A stretch of DNA of 64,000 nt from Cryobacterium sp. MP_M3. Its GTDB lineage: Bacteria > Actinomycetota > Actinomycetes > Actinomycetales > Microbacteriaceae. Below, piece after piece: positions 32,769-41,504 of the stretch. Each line of letters starts with the position of its first letter. Position 1 is the stretch's first letter. Location of the stretch: positions 167,443 through 231,442 of the forward strand of contig NZ_JADOVI010000006.1 of assembly GCF_015752155.1 (NCBI RefSeq). Direction: 5' to 3'. A program made the position numbers and the translations under genes. The notes under the pieces are model-generated. The model saw nothing but the letters and a program-made list of their open reading frames with translations. It did no database searches and was not told the origin of the DNA.

Positions 32769-34790
32769 TCAGTCCGTGTCCCGTGTCGGCGTGCCCGGGT
32801 CGAGTTGCCGTGAGGTCTTGCTGGGCAGGGGAATGAGCGTCTGCGCCGGGTCGACGGAGACGGGTGGTTTCAGCCAGTACTGGTCGCCGTCGCGGATGAT
32901 GGTCCAGCCCTTGTTGTGGAGCAGCAGGTGGTGGGGGTGGCAGAGGCAGACTCCGTCGGCGAGGTCGGTGTAGCCGTTTTCGAGGAGCCACTCCTTGAGG
33001 TGGTGGGCTTCGGTCCAGGACGGGGGCCGGTCGCACTCTGGCCAGACGCAGCCGCCGTCGCGGGCGCCCATCGCGGTGCGTTGGGCCGGGGTGAAGAGAC
33101 GTTGTTCGCGGCCGACGTCGATAGGTTGGCCCGTGTTGTCGAAGAGGATTCCGACGTAGCCGGTGTCGCAGAGCTGCCGTTTGACAGCGGCCATGGAGAT
33201 CGGGGCAGGGCTGCCTTCGATGGACCCGTGCCCGGCCGCCAGGACCACGGCCGTCCCCGGCCGGTCAGGTTGGCTGGGTTGGCTGGGTTGGCTGGGTTGG
33301 CTGGGTTGGCTGGGTTGGCTGGGTTGGCTGGGTTGATCGGGTTGATCGGGTTGATCGGGTTGGCCAGATATACCGGGTTGGCCAGATATACCGGGTTGGC
33401 CTGGTTGGCCTGGTCTGCTGGATATGGCGGGTTGCCCGGGTCGGCTGAACAGGTCGGGTTGGCCTGGTCGGCTGGATTGGTCGGGCGGGCCGGGCTCGGC
33501 GGGCTGTCCGGGTTGGCCTGGATTGCCGGGTTGGCCGGGTTGACTCGAGGGAGCGGCTGTGTCAGCTCTGCCCGCCCCAATGGTCCGGGCATCTGAAGTC
33601 TCCGGCGCTCTCGGTGCCTCAGGTGCTCCGGTGGCGTGGGGTGTTGATGGTGTGGAAGGGGCTCTGCCAGCCGGCACCGGGGGTGCACTGCCGGTACCGG
33701 CGTTGGTGCGGGCGGCGGCGTCGGTGAGGTCTTTTTGGGTGACGATGATGCGTACGGCGGGGCGGCGGCCGCCGAGCATCTGGCCGGGGTCGACTTCGCC
33801 GGCGATTTTGAGTAGTTGCACGAAGGAGTCCGCGGCGATCTGCGCGGTGCTGCGCGGGTCGTCCTGGATGGCTTTGGCCCAGGCGGTGCGCTTCTTGTCG
33901 ACGAAGCGCACCCCGCCGCGTCTCGGGCTGGTGATGGAGTCGTAGGTGGAGAGCACGAACTCGCCGTCTTCGGGGGCGAAGAGGCCGTGCAGGCGGACCT
34001 TGCCGTCGGGGAGGCGGTAGACCTTGAGGAACCGGTCGTCGTAGGCCTGCTTCTCGCGGGCGGCGATGCCGGCCTGGTCGAGGTCGTCGCGCATCCGTCG
34101 GGCCCGGGTGAAGCATTGGTCTGCGTTGAGCGTCGCGGACTCGGCGAGAAGTTGGGTGAGGGCGGTGGCGAGTTTGTCGGCGGTGACGGCGGTGTCGATG
34201 TCGCCCAGGCCCTTGCGGATGGATTCGGCGGCGTCGACGGAGAGGGTTCCGGCGGTCACGGCGCGGGCGATCGGCGCCTGCCACGACCCGGCCCCGGCCG
34301 GATCGGACGGGACGTTCGCGGCTCCGGCTCCGGCTCCGGCTCCGGAATCGTCAGCGCCGCCGCCGAGGCCGCCCGAGTCGTCGCCCGAACCCACACCGAC
34401 ACCAGTCCCGTCACCTCCATCAGTACCGAGCGTCCCACGCGCCTCTGCGGTCTGCCGGTCGGCGGCCTCCGCCTGGGCGAGCATCGTGCCCACCGCGACG
34501 AGCTTGAACGCTTCGTTCTTGCTCGAGCCGGTGACTTTCTGGATCATCGCCTCCGGGGAGAGGAAACCCTGCTGCGCGGCCAGGCCGGAGTGGCCCAGTT
34601 CCGGGCGGGAGCGGCGGGCGATGGTCGCGGCCATCCACGCGGCCCGGGTTTCCAGGAGCCGGCGTGCGGTGGCGATGTCTTTTTGACCGGCCAGCGCCGC
34701 GGCATCCGTCAGGGCCTCGTACTCGGCGCTGGAGCAGCCCAGTCGGGCGACGGCCTCCGCCGCCTCTCTGAGCTGCTCTGCTGGGTTCAT
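32769..34790 (-). CDS. DUF222 HNH endonuclease-domain protein with QPS tandem repeats
   Basis: The 673-residue protein has the DUF222 N-terminal region and an HNH nuclease domain near residues 575-625 (C-V-W-P-E-C-D, E-A-H-H-L, C-H-P-H-H-L-L-L-H-N-K-G-W). Between them is a long low-complexity linker of Gln-Pro-Gly/Ser/Asp triplets, encoded by a 9-bp tandem repeat. I start it at the ATG at 34790 (M-N-P-A-E-Q-L-R-E); an ATG at 34817 is possible. Repeats of opposite orientation flank the gene on both sides. Biological role unknown. Confidence 0.85.
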   Translation of the reverse strand: MNPAEQLREAAEAVARLGCSSAEYEALTDAAALAGQKDIATARRLLETRAAWMAATIARRSRPELGHSGLAAQQGFLSPEAMIQKVTGSSKNEAFKLVAVGTMLAQAEAADRQTAEARGTLGTDGGDGTGVGVGSGDDSGGLGGGADDSGAGAGAGAANVPSDPAGAGSWQAPIARAVTAGTLSVDAAESIRKGLGDIDTAVTADKLATALTQLLAESATLNADQCFTRARRMRDDLDQAGIAAREKQAYDDRFLKVYRLPDGKVRLHGLFAPEDGEFVLSTYDSITSPRRGGVRFVDKKRTAWAKAIQDDPRSTAQIAADSFVQLLKIAGEVDPGQMLGGRRPAVRIIVTQKDLTDAAARTNAGTGSAPPVPAGRAPSTPSTPHATGAPEAPRAPETSDARTIGAGRADTAAPSSQPGQPGNPGQPGQPAEPGPPDQSSRPGQPDLFSRPGQPAISSRPGQPGQPGISGQPGISGQPDQPDQPDQPSQPSQPSQPSQPSQPSQPSQPDRPGTAVVLAAGHGSIEGSPAPISMAAVKRQLCDTGYVGILFDNTGQPIDVGREQRLFTPAQRTAMGARDGGCVWPECDRPPSWTEAHHLKEWLLENGYTDLADGVCLCHPHHLLLHNKGWTIIRDGDQYWLKPPVSVDPAQTLIPLPSKTSRQLDPGTPTRDTD
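33269..33410. repeat. 9-bp minisatellite inside the HNH gene
   Basis: About seven copies of GGTTGGCTG are followed by three GGTTGATCG units and two 18-bp units, then degenerate units. On the coding strand they encode repeated Gln-Pro-Ser, Gln-Pro-Asp and Gln-Pro-Gly-Ile-Ser-Gly. The 9-bp period keeps the frame whatever the copy number. Confidence 0.9.
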
Positions 34791-34871
34791 GCCACGAAGA
34801 TACCAAAACATGAACACAAATGTGAGCGTTTGTCACGTCTTGTGGATAACTTATTCGAAGATTCATTCCCG

Positions 34872-34961
34872 AGTCTCGACAGGTTCGACCAACGGGTCGG
34901 CTCGACCACCGGGCTGGCTCGACCACCGGGCGACTCGACCACCGGGCGACTCGACCACCGG
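34872..34961. repeat. Cluster of extragenic repeats upstream of the HNH gene
   Basis: One full-length GTCTCGACAGGTTCGACCA copy is followed by about five short CTCGACCACCGG units. The orientation is opposite to the cluster at 32505-32700, so the HNH gene is bracketed by inverted repeats. Confidence 0.85.
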
Positions 34962-34980
34962 TTCGCCCGGGCAGGCGATG

Positions 34981-35502
34981 CTATTCGGCGGCGGAAAGCA
35001 GGGCGGCCTCGAATGCTACCCAGGCGAGCATCGCGCACTTGACCCGTGCCGGGTAACGGGAAACACCGGAGAAGGCGGCGGCGTCACCGAGGATCTCCTC
35101 GTCGGGTTCGATCGTTCCTCGGGAGCGCAGCATCTCCCGGTAAAGGTCGAGCATTGCCCTGGCCTCGGCGACGGTCACGCCACGCACGGTGTCGTGGAGC
35201 ACGGATGCCGACGCCATCGAGATGGAGCATCCGTCGCCGCTCCAGGCGAACTCTTCGATCACGGCCTCGTCACCGGGGCCGCGCACGCCGACCCGCACGG
35301 TGACCTCGTCGCCGCAGGTGGTGTTCACCTGGTGCGACTCGCCCACCCGCCGCGCGTCGGGTCCAGTCACGTCAGGCCCATTCACGGTCGGCGCAGGCAC
35401 GGCCAGGAGCGCCGGGAGTCCCTCGGCCGGGGCGCCGTGCCTGGCCTTCGCGTGGTCGAGGATGATCTGCTGATAGAGCTGCTGCATCGCGGTGCTGGTC
35501 AT
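34981..35502 (-). CDS. sufU: SufU-type iron-sulfur cluster assembly sulfur-transfer protein
   Basis: SufU accepts sulfur from the cysteine desulfurase for Fe-S cluster assembly. The 173-residue protein has the three conserved Cys sites: T-C-G-D, G-C-S-I-S and K-C-A, with the SufU-type insertion between the second and third. It overlaps the sufS stop as ATGA, so the two are co-translated. The rest of the suf system is not in this window. Confidence 0.92.
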   Translation of the reverse strand: MTSTAMQQLYQQIILDHAKARHGAPAEGLPALLAVPAPTVNGPDVTGPDARRVGESHQVNTTCGDEVTVRVGVRGPGDEAVIEEFAWSGDGCSISMASASVLHDTVRGVTVAEARAMLDLYREMLRSRGTIEPDEEILGDAAAFSGVSRYPARVKCAMLAWVAFEAALLSAAE

Positions 35503-36815
35503 GAACGGACTCCGAAGAACGGCGCAACCTCGCGCAGGGTTGCCAGGAACTGGTCCACCTCGTCGGTGGTCGTGTAGAGATAGGTGCTCGCGCGCGTGGA
35601 CGCGGTGACGCCGAGGCGCCGGTGCAGCGGCTGGGCGCAGTGGTGACCGACCCGCACCGCGATTCCGGCCTCGTCGAGGTACTGGCCCACGTCGTGCGCG
35701 TGCACGCCGGCCAGGTCGAAGCTGGCCAGGCCGATCCGTTCCACGCCGAGGCCCGGCCCCAGCACGCGCACGCCGGGGATGTCGCTGAGCCCCGCGAGGA
35801 GGCGCTGGCCGAGCTCCGCCTCCCGGGCCGCGATGCGCTCCATTCCCGTCTCGGTCAGGTAGTCCACGGCGGCGGCGAGGGCGATCGCCTGGGAGATGCG
35901 CTGGGTGCCGGCCTCGAACCGCTGCGGCGGGGCGAGGAACTCGGCCGTGTGCATATCGACGGTCGTGATCATCGAGCCGCCGGTGAGGAACGGCGGCAGG
36001 TCGGCGAGCAGGCCGGCCTTGCCGTAGAGCACTCCGATCCCGGTCGGGCCGAGCATCTTGTGGCCGGAGAATACGGCGAAGTCCACGTCGAGCGCGGCGA
36101 CGTCGACGGGCAGGTGCGGCACCGACTGGCAGGCGTCGAGCAGCACCAGCGCGCCGACCGCGCGGGCCAGGGCGACGAGTTCGGCGACGGGGTTGATCGT
36201 GCCGACGACGTTGGACGTGTGGGTGAAGGCGAGCAGTCGGGTGCGGGACCCGATCACGGTGGCCGCGGCCGCCAGGTCGAGGGTGCCGTCATCCTGCACG
36301 GGGATGAACCGCAGGGTCGCACCCGTGCGCAGCGCGAGCTGCTGCCACGGGATCAGGTTGGCGTGGTGCTCCATCTCGGTGACGATGATCTCATCGCCCG
36401 CGCCGAGCCGGAACCGCTTCGCAGCCTCACCGCCGAGCCCGAGCGACGCGTTGGAGAGGGAATAGGCGACCAGGTTGACCGCCTCGGTGGCGTTCGAGGT
36501 CCAGACGACCTCGTCGGCCCGGGCGCCGATGAAGGCGGCGACCGTGGCCCGGGCGGCCTCGAACGTCTCGGTGGCGCCGAAGGCGAGGGTGTGCGCCCCG
36601 CGATGCACTGCGGCATTCCGCTGCTCGTAGAACTCCTGCTCCGCCTCCATCACGCTCACCGGGTTCTGCGAGGTGGCCCCCGAGTCCAGGTAGTTCAACG
36701 GATGCCCGTTGACCCGGGTTTCCAGGATGGGGAAGTCGTTGCGGATCCGGGCCACCTCCTCGTCCGTCAACGGGCGAGCGGTCGCACGGGTGGACAAGGT
36801 TGCGGGAACGGTCAT
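35499..36815 (-). CDS. sufS: Cysteine desulfurase SufS
   Basis: A PLP enzyme that takes sulfur from cysteine as a persulfide. The 438-residue protein has the PLP lysine in S-G-H-K-M-L-G-P near 245 and the active-site cysteine in R-V-G-H-H-C-A-Q-P near 390, the SufS (group II) arrangement. It is followed directly by sufU. Confidence 0.93.
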   Translation of the reverse strand: MTVPATLSTRATARPLTDEEVARIRNDFPILETRVNGHPLNYLDSGATSQNPVSVMEAEQEFYEQRNAAVHRGAHTLAFGATETFEAARATVAAFIGARADEVVWTSNATEAVNLVAYSLSNASLGLGGEAAKRFRLGAGDEIIVTEMEHHANLIPWQQLALRTGATLRFIPVQDDGTLDLAAAATVIGSRTRLLAFTHTSNVVGTINPVAELVALARAVGALVLLDACQSVPHLPVDVAALDVDFAVFSGHKMLGPTGIGVLYGKAGLLADLPPFLTGGSMITTVDMHTAEFLAPPQRFEAGTQRISQAIALAAAVDYLTETGMERIAAREAELGQRLLAGLSDIPGVRVLGPGLGVERIGLASFDLAGVHAHDVGQYLDEAGIAVRVGHHCAQPLHRRLGVTASTRASTYLYTTTDEVDQFLATLREVAPFFGVRS

Positions 36816-36876
36816 TCTTTAAGCGTATTCCTTTGCCCGCGGATTGCGCACCGCGTGACGTCACACCTCCGCACCG

Positions 36877-36972
36877 TGCCGAATTCAGGAGAACTGACCG
36901 GATGCCGCGGGCCGGCCCCCGGAATCACGCGGAAGCCCGGCCGCGGGCATCCGTTTTCTCCTGAATTCGGCA
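36877..36972. repeat. 96-bp palindromic element with GAATTCAGGAG arms, copy 1
   Basis: TGCCGAATTCAGGAGAA at 36877-36893 is the exact reverse complement of 36956-36972. An inner pair of GC-rich arms (GGATGCC...GGCATCC) extends the symmetry. A second copy with related arms is at 44249-44340. This one lies between sufS and the mod operon, both on the minus strand, and may end the mod transcript. Confidence 0.85.
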
Positions 36973-37020
36973 CAGGGAATCGGGACACAGGGAGGCGGGA
37001 GACAGGGCGGGAGCCGGAAA

Positions 37021-37761
37021 CTAGGTGGCCGGGCCGGCCGAGAGGTCGAGGCCGAAGGTCAGGGCGCGGGTGAACTCGGTCTGCGGCTGCGCGAACACCG
37101 CGCGGGTCGGGCCCTCCTCCACGATCCGGCCCCGGTCGAGCACGATCACCCGGCTGGCGAGGGCCAGGGCGTCGAGCGGGTCGTGGGTGACCAGGATGAC
37201 CGACCGGCCGGCCAGCACCCGGTGCAGGAGCCGGCGCTGCGCGGGCACCGCGGCGACATCGAGCGCGGTCATCGGCTCGTCGAGCAGCAGCAGCCGTGGG
37301 TCCGCCGCGAGGGCCCTGGCCACGGCCACCCGCTGCGCCTGCCCGCCGGAGAGTGCGGTCGGCCGGCGGTCGGCGAGATCCGCGACCTCGGCCGCGACCA
37401 GCCACTCGTCGGCGACCTCCCGCGACCTGGCCCGGGACTCCCCCGCGCTACGCGGGCCGAACGCCACGTTGTCCCGCACCGAGAGGTGCGGGAAGAGCAG
37501 CGGTTCCTGGGCGAGCAGCGCCGTGCCGCGGGCGTGCGGCGGCAGCCAGACGCCCGGCCGGCCAGGGCCGAGGTCGAACAGGACCCGGCCGTCCAGGCCG
37601 GCCCGTCCGGCATCGGGCCGGAGCAACCCGGCGCTGATCTCGACCACGGTGGACTTGCCGGCCCCGTTGGAGCCGAGCAGGGCCACGGTCTCCCCCGGGG
37701 CCACGGCGAACGAGACGTCGAGGCCACGCCGGGCGACCACGGCCGCCAGCTCGAAGGTCAC
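37021..37761 (-). CDS. modC: Molybdate ABC transporter ATP-binding protein ModC
   Basis: The ATPase of the molybdate importer. The 246-residue protein has Walker A L-L-G-S-N-G-A-G-K-S-T, Q-loop L-A-Q-E-P, signature A-L-S-G-G-Q-A-Q-R-V-A and Walker B L-L-L-L-D-E-P. It lacks the C-terminal TOBE/Mop domain of longer ModC proteins; a TOBE domain is instead in the regulator at the head of the operon. The GTG start at 37761 overlaps the stop of a 23-codon duplicated piece of modB. Confidence 0.9.
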   Translation of the reverse strand: MTFELAAVVARRGLDVSFAVAPGETVALLGSNGAGKSTVVEISAGLLRPDAGRAGLDGRVLFDLGPGRPGVWLPPHARGTALLAQEPLLFPHLSVRDNVAFGPRSAGESRARSREVADEWLVAAEVADLADRRPTALSGGQAQRVAVARALAADPRLLLLDEPMTALDVAAVPAQRRLLHRVLAGRSVILVTHDPLDALALASRVIVLDRGRIVEEGPTRAVFAQPQTEFTRALTFGLDLSAGPAT

Positions 37762-37877
37762 GAGAGCAACCCCGGCCGGTGCGTCGCGACCAGGACCACC
37801 ACGGCCACGCCCGCCGGCCCGAAGGTCACGAGAGCACCCGCGGCCGGTGCGTCGCGACCATGACCACCACGGCCACG
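37752..37877 (-). repeat. 68-bp tandem duplication at the modB-modC junction
   Basis: Bases 37752-37809 repeat at 37820-37877 with 3 differences over 58 positions, offset by 68 bases. The extra copy creates a 23-codon reading frame (GTG at 37829 to TGA at 37758) that reproduces the last residues of ModB (V-A-V-V-V-x-V-A-T-H-R-P). It keeps a GTGA overlap on each side. Confidence 0.9.
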
Positions 37878-38686
37878 GCGACGAGCACGAGTGCCAGCGC
37901 CACCGCCGCATCCGGGTCGGTCTCCCGCTGCAGGTAGATCTCCAGCGGCAGGGTGCGGGTGACTCCCTCGAGGCTGCCGGCGAAGGTGAGGGTCGCCCCG
38001 AACTCACCGAGGGCGCGGGCGAAGGCGAGCACAGCGCCGGAGACCAGCCCGGGCAGCACGAGCGGAAGCGTCACCCGCCAGAACACGACGCTGGGGGTGG
38101 CGCCGAGGGTCGCGGCGACGGCCTCGTAGCGCGCGCCGGAGGCCCGGAGGGTGGCCTCGACGCTGAGCACGAGGAACGGCAGGGCGACGAAGGTCTGGGC
38201 GAGCACGACGGCGGTGGTCGAAAAGGCGATCTGCACGCCGAGAACCTCGAAGCTCTGGCCGAGCAGTCCCCGGCGGCCGAAGGTCGACAGCAGGGCGATG
38301 CCGCCCACGACGGGCGGCAGCACGAGGGGCAGCAGCACGGCGGCGCGCACCAGCCGCTGGCCGGGGAACCGGCTCCGGGCCAGCACCAGCGCCATCGGCA
38401 CCCCGAGGACCAGGCAGAGCACGGTGCTCGCGGCCGCGGTGCGAAGACTCAGCAGCAGAGCGGTGACCGCGGACGAAGAGGTGACCAGGCTGCCGAAGTG
38501 TGCCCAGTCCACCCGGCCCGTCATGCCGGCGATCGGCAGCACGATGAAGAGCGCGCCGAGCGCGGCGATGGCGAGGATCCAGCGCGGCACGCCGAGCGTG
38601 ACCGGCCCGGCCGGCCCGGTCGGCCGAGTCGGCCCAGCAGTTCCAGACCCGCGGGCCGGTCGGCCCGACAGCTCAGGGAGCGCCAA
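37826..38686 (-). CDS. modB: Molybdate ABC transporter permease ModB
   Basis: The membrane subunit of the molybdate importer. The 286-residue protein has about five helices and the ATPase-contact loop with [12 protein letters not shown] near 185. A ~35-residue Pro/Gly/Thr-rich segment precedes the first helix, so a later start is possible. It overlaps the end of modA by 14 bases. Confidence 0.9.
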   Translation of the reverse strand: MALPELSGRPARGSGTAGPTRPTGPAGPVTLGVPRWILAIAALGALFIVLPIAGMTGRVDWAHFGSLVTSSSAVTALLLSLRTAAASTVLCLVLGVPMALVLARSRFPGQRLVRAAVLLPLVLPPVVGGIALLSTFGRRGLLGQSFEVLGVQIAFSTTAVVLAQTFVALPFLVLSVEATLRASGARYEAVAATLGATPSVVFWRVTLPLVLPGLVSGAVLAFARALGEFGATLTFAGSLEGVTRTLPLEIYLQRETDPDAAVALALVLVAVAVVVMVATHRPRVLS

Positions 38687-39470
38687 AACCGGCCGCCTCG
38701 AGAATCTTCCGGCCGGCCGCGCCGGTGACGAACCGGGCGAAGGATGCCCCGAGCGTCGCCTGCGTGCTGCCGGCCACGACCCCGATCGGGTAGCTGTTCA
38801 CGGCCCGGTCGGACTCGGGGAACGGGATGCCCTGCACGGAGTCGCCTGCCGCGGCGACGTCGGTCACGTAGACGAGCCCGGCATCCGCTTCCCGGGACGA
38901 GACCTTGCCGAGCACGTCGGTGACGGCGTTCTCCTCGCTGACCGGGGTGAGGTTGACGCCCGTCGCCGCCTCGATCATTGCGGCCGCGGCTCCGCACGGC
39001 ACCTGGGGCGCGCAGGTCACCACGGCGGCTCCGGGGCGGGCCAGGTCGGCGAACGACTCGATCCGGGCCGGGTTGCCGGGAGGGACCGCGATCTCGAGCG
39101 TGTTGGTCGCGAAGACGGCCGGCTTCCCGGTCACGAGGCCGGCGTCGGTCAGCCGCGCCATGTTCTTCGTGTCCGCGGACGCGAAGACGTCGGCCGGGGC
39201 ACCCTCGGTGATCTGGGTGACGAGGTCGGCCGAGCCGGCGAAGTTGAGCGTGACGGTGACCCCGGGGTGGGCCTCCTCGAACCGGTCGGCCAGCGCGGTG
39301 AAGGTGCCGGTCAGGGACGCCGCGGCGAACACGGTGAGCGTTCCGGAGGTGTCGGATGGCGCACCTGCGGTGGCCTGGGCACCCGAGCCGGCCTGACCGG
39401 CGCAGCCCGCGGTGAGGCCGGTGGCCAGGACCAGCACGAGGGCGGCGGCCGGCCGGCGACCCACCTTCAC
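38673..39470 (-). CDS. modA: Molybdate-binding lipoprotein ModA
   Basis: The extracellular molybdate-binding subunit. The 265-residue protein has a lipoprotein signal ending L-T-A-G-C (Cys23). The ModA fold starts with [13 protein letters not shown] and includes [12 protein letters not shown] near 85. The GTG start at 39470 overlaps the regulator's stop as GTGA. Confidence 0.92.
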   Translation of the reverse strand: MKVGRRPAAALVLVLATGLTAGCAGQAGSGAQATAGAPSDTSGTLTVFAAASLTGTFTALADRFEEAHPGVTVTLNFAGSADLVTQITEGAPADVFASADTKNMARLTDAGLVTGKPAVFATNTLEIAVPPGNPARIESFADLARPGAAVVTCAPQVPCGAAAAMIEAATGVNLTPVSEENAVTDVLGKVSSREADAGLVYVTDVAAAGDSVQGIPFPESDRAVNSYPIGVVAGSTQATLGASFARFVTGAAGRKILEAAGFGAP

Positions 39471-39871
39471 TGGTGCCCCCTCGGCGTCTCGACGATGACA
39501 GTGGTCGCCTTGACCACGGCGACGGCGACGGATCCAGGCACGAGGCCCAGCTCCCGCACTGCCTCCGTGCTCATCAGCGAGACGACCCGGTGCGGGCCGC
39601 ACTGCAATTCGACCTGGGACATGACCGGATCGCTGAGCACGCTGGTCACGAGGCCGATGAAACGGTTGCGGGCCGAGCTGGCGGTGTCGGCCGGGTCGGC
39701 CGGCGCCAGCGCGTTCTCCCGGACCAGGGTGGCCAGGTCGAGGCCGTCGACGACCATCCGCCCCGCGTCGTCGGTGGACGCGGCCAGGGTGCCGTTGTCG
39801 ATCCAGCGGCGCACGGTGTCATCGCTCACCCCGAGATACCCGGCGGCGTCTTTGATCCGTATCTGCGACAT
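39467..39871 (-). CDS. Molybdate-responsive HTH-TOBE regulator
   Basis: The 134-residue protein combines an excisionase/MerR-like helix-turn-helix (I-K-D-A-A-G-Y-L-G-V-S-D-D-T-V-R-R-W) with a C-terminal TOBE (Mop) domain (S-Q-V-E-L-Q-C-G-P-H-R-V-V-S-L). TOBE domains bind molybdate. It heads the modABC operon and probably regulates it. I chose the ATG at 39871, but an ATG at 39880 with TACGGT six bases before it could give a leaderless message. Confidence 0.85.
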   Translation of the reverse strand: MSQIRIKDAAGYLGVSDDTVRRWIDNGTLAASTDDAGRMVVDGLDLATLVRENALAPADPADTASSARNRFIGLVTSVLSDPVMSQVELQCGPHRVVSLMSTEAVRELGLVPGSVAVAVVKATTVIVETPRGHQ

Positions 39872-39886
39872 GAAACGCATCTTATT

Positions 39887-39900
39887 ACCGTATTTACGGT
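39887..39900. promoter_or_regulatory. Palindromic operator between the TOBE regulator and mogA
   Basis: ACCGTATTTACGGT has perfect 6-bp arms around two bases. On the minus strand the arm TACGGT also fits a -10 box (TAnnnT) just ahead of the regulator. A regulator bound here could block its own operon and perhaps affect divergent mogA. Confidence 0.6.
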
Positions 39901-39973
39901 TTCGCTTGCCCAGTCGATGCCCGTTCGGACCGGCCGGAGTGGTCAGGCCGGGCCGGTGGGGCAGGATGGAGGC

Positions 39974-40495
39974 GTGAACGCACCCGCGACAACCCCGATC
40001 AGCGTCCCGCATCCGGAACGCACCGCCCAGGTCATCGTGGCGTCCACCCGCGCGGCGGCGGGCATCTATCCCGACCGCACCGGCCCCGTCCTCGACGCCT
40101 GGCTGATCGACCGCGGCTGGACCGTGCTCGGCCGCCACGTCGTGCCGGACGGCGACCCCGTCGGAGCTGCGCTGCGAACCGCCGTCGACGCGGGCTACGA
40201 CCTCGTGATCACCACGGGCGGCACCGGCGTCAGCCCGCACGACCACACCCCCGAGCAAACCGCACCGCTGCTCGACCTGGAGCTGCCGGGCCTGATGGAG
40301 GAGCTGCGCCGCCGGGGCGCCGCCTCGACTCCCCTGGCCGTGCTCTCCCGCGGCCGGGCCGGCATCGCCCGCGGCCGCACCGTGATCGTCAACCTGCCGG
40401 GCTCGAGCGGCGGGGTGCGCGACGGCCTCACCCTCCTCGGCGACGTGCTCGACCACATCCTGGATCAATTGCATGGCGTCGACCACTCCGCCTGA
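39974..40495 (+). CDS. mog: Molybdopterin adenylyltransferase MogA/MoaB family
   Basis: Activates molybdopterin with AMP before molybdenum insertion. The 173-residue protein has the MoCF motif T-T-G-G-T-G-V-S-P-H-D-H-T-P-E near 80 and a C-terminal N-L-P-G-S-S-G-G-V-R-D-G loop. The GTG start at 39974 follows AGGATGGAGG. It is divergent from the mod operon. Confidence 0.9.
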   Translation: MNAPATTPISVPHPERTAQVIVASTRAAAGIYPDRTGPVLDAWLIDRGWTVLGRHVVPDGDPVGAALRTAVDAGYDLVITTGGTGVSPHDHTPEQTAPLLDLELPGLMEELRRRGAASTPLAVLSRGRAGIARGRTVIVNLPGSSGGVRDGLTLLGDVLDHILDQLHGVDHSA

Positions 40496-40611
40496 CTTTC
40501 GCGCTATCGTGCCTGCACACCGCCGGCTCCGACGCCTTTGGTGTGAAGAGCCCGTGAGGATGCCTGTGGGGTAGGCGACCGAGCGTGACCCCCGCTAGGT
40601 TTTATCTTGGA

Positions 40612-40626
40612 AACTTAGCAACTTAG
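40612..40626 (+). promoter_or_regulatory. Tandem AACTTAG repeat upstream of the xanthine-dehydrogenase-type genes
   Basis: AACTTAG occurs twice with one base between, 18 bases ahead of the FAD-subunit ATG in an otherwise GC-rich region. It may be part of a promoter or a regulator site; the protein is unknown. Confidence 0.35.
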
Positions 40627-40643
40627 TTCATTGGGGATAAGCG

Positions 40644-41504
40644 ATGGATCTGAACACCGTTCTGACTGTCAGCTCTGCCCGCAGCCGCGACGACCTGGCC
40701 GCGCTCGGGCCGACGGTCGTGCCGCTGGCCGGCGGCAGCGACCTGTTCGGCGAACCGCAGACCCACCTGACCGGGCTGGTCGACCTGCAGACCCTCGGCT
40801 GGGAACCGCTCACGGTCACCGCCGACGGCCTCGACATCGCCGCCACCTGCACCATCGCCGAGCTGTCCCGGCTGCCGGAAGCGATCGGCCTGGCCGCGCA
40901 TCCACTCTTCTTCCAGTGCGCCGCCGCGCTCTACGGTTCGTTCAAGATCTGGAACGTCGCCACGGTCGGCGGCAACCTGTGCGCATCGCTGCCGGCCGGG
41001 CCGATGACGGCGCTGGCTGGGGCCCTCGACGGCGAGGTGCTCCTCTGGCGCGCCGACGGCAGCGACGAGCGCCTGCGGGCCGTGGACTTCGTGACGGGCA
41101 ACCAGGCCAACCGGCTGGAACCCGGCGATGTGCTGCGCTCGATCTTCCTCCCGGGGTCGACACTGGTTTCCCGCACGGCCTTCCGCCGGATCGCCCTCTC
41201 CCCGCTCGGCCGCTCCGGCACCCTGCTGATCGGCCGCGCCGACGCCGACGGAGGCTTCGTGCTCACCGTCACGGCCGGCACCGTGCACCCGGTGCAGCTC
41301 CGCTACGACTCCGCGCCCTCGGCGAGCGCGCTCGCCCGTGACATCGCCGCGATCGATTCCTGGTTCACGGATGCCCATGGCGCCGCCGACTGGCGCCGCG
41401 CCGTGAGCGGCGTGCTGGGCGAGGAGATCCGGGCCGAACTCGCGCAGGGCCAGTCCAACCCGGGCTATTCCTGGGAGGACGCGCGCGACGAGGTGCGGGC
41501 ATGA
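40644..41504 (+). CDS. FAD-binding subunit of a xanthine-dehydrogenase-type molybdoenzyme
   Basis: The 286-residue protein has the FAD-binding PCMH-type domain with P-L-A-G-G-S-D-L near residue 30 and I-W-N-V-A-T-V-G-G-N-L-C-A-S near 105. It passes electrons from the iron-sulfur/molybdenum subunit to NAD or another acceptor. It overlaps the next gene as ATGA. Nearby guanine deaminase favours xanthine as substrate. Confidence 0.88.
   Translation: MDLNTVLTVSSARSRDDLAALGPTVVPLAGGSDLFGEPQTHLTGLVDLQTLGWEPLTVTADGLDIAATCTIAELSRLPEAIGLAAHPLFFQCAAALYGSFKIWNVATVGGNLCASLPAGPMTALAGALDGEVLLWRADGSDERLRAVDFVTGNQANRLEPGDVLRSIFLPGSTLVSRTAFRRIALSPLGRSGTLLIGRADADGGFVLTVTAGTVHPVQLRYDSAPSASALARDIAAIDSWFTDAHGAADWRRAVSGVLGEEIRAELAQGQSNPGYSWEDARDEVRA

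Noticed and set aside
10594..34961. Dispersed CTCGACAGGCTCGACCACC repeats as a CRISPR array
   Set aside because: Copies are few, scattered over 24 kb, in both orientations and without regular unique spacers.
37758..37829. The 23-codon frame between modB and modC as a functional gene
   Set aside because: Its sequence is explained by duplication of the modB end. I keep it as a coupling relay, not as a protein-coding gene.
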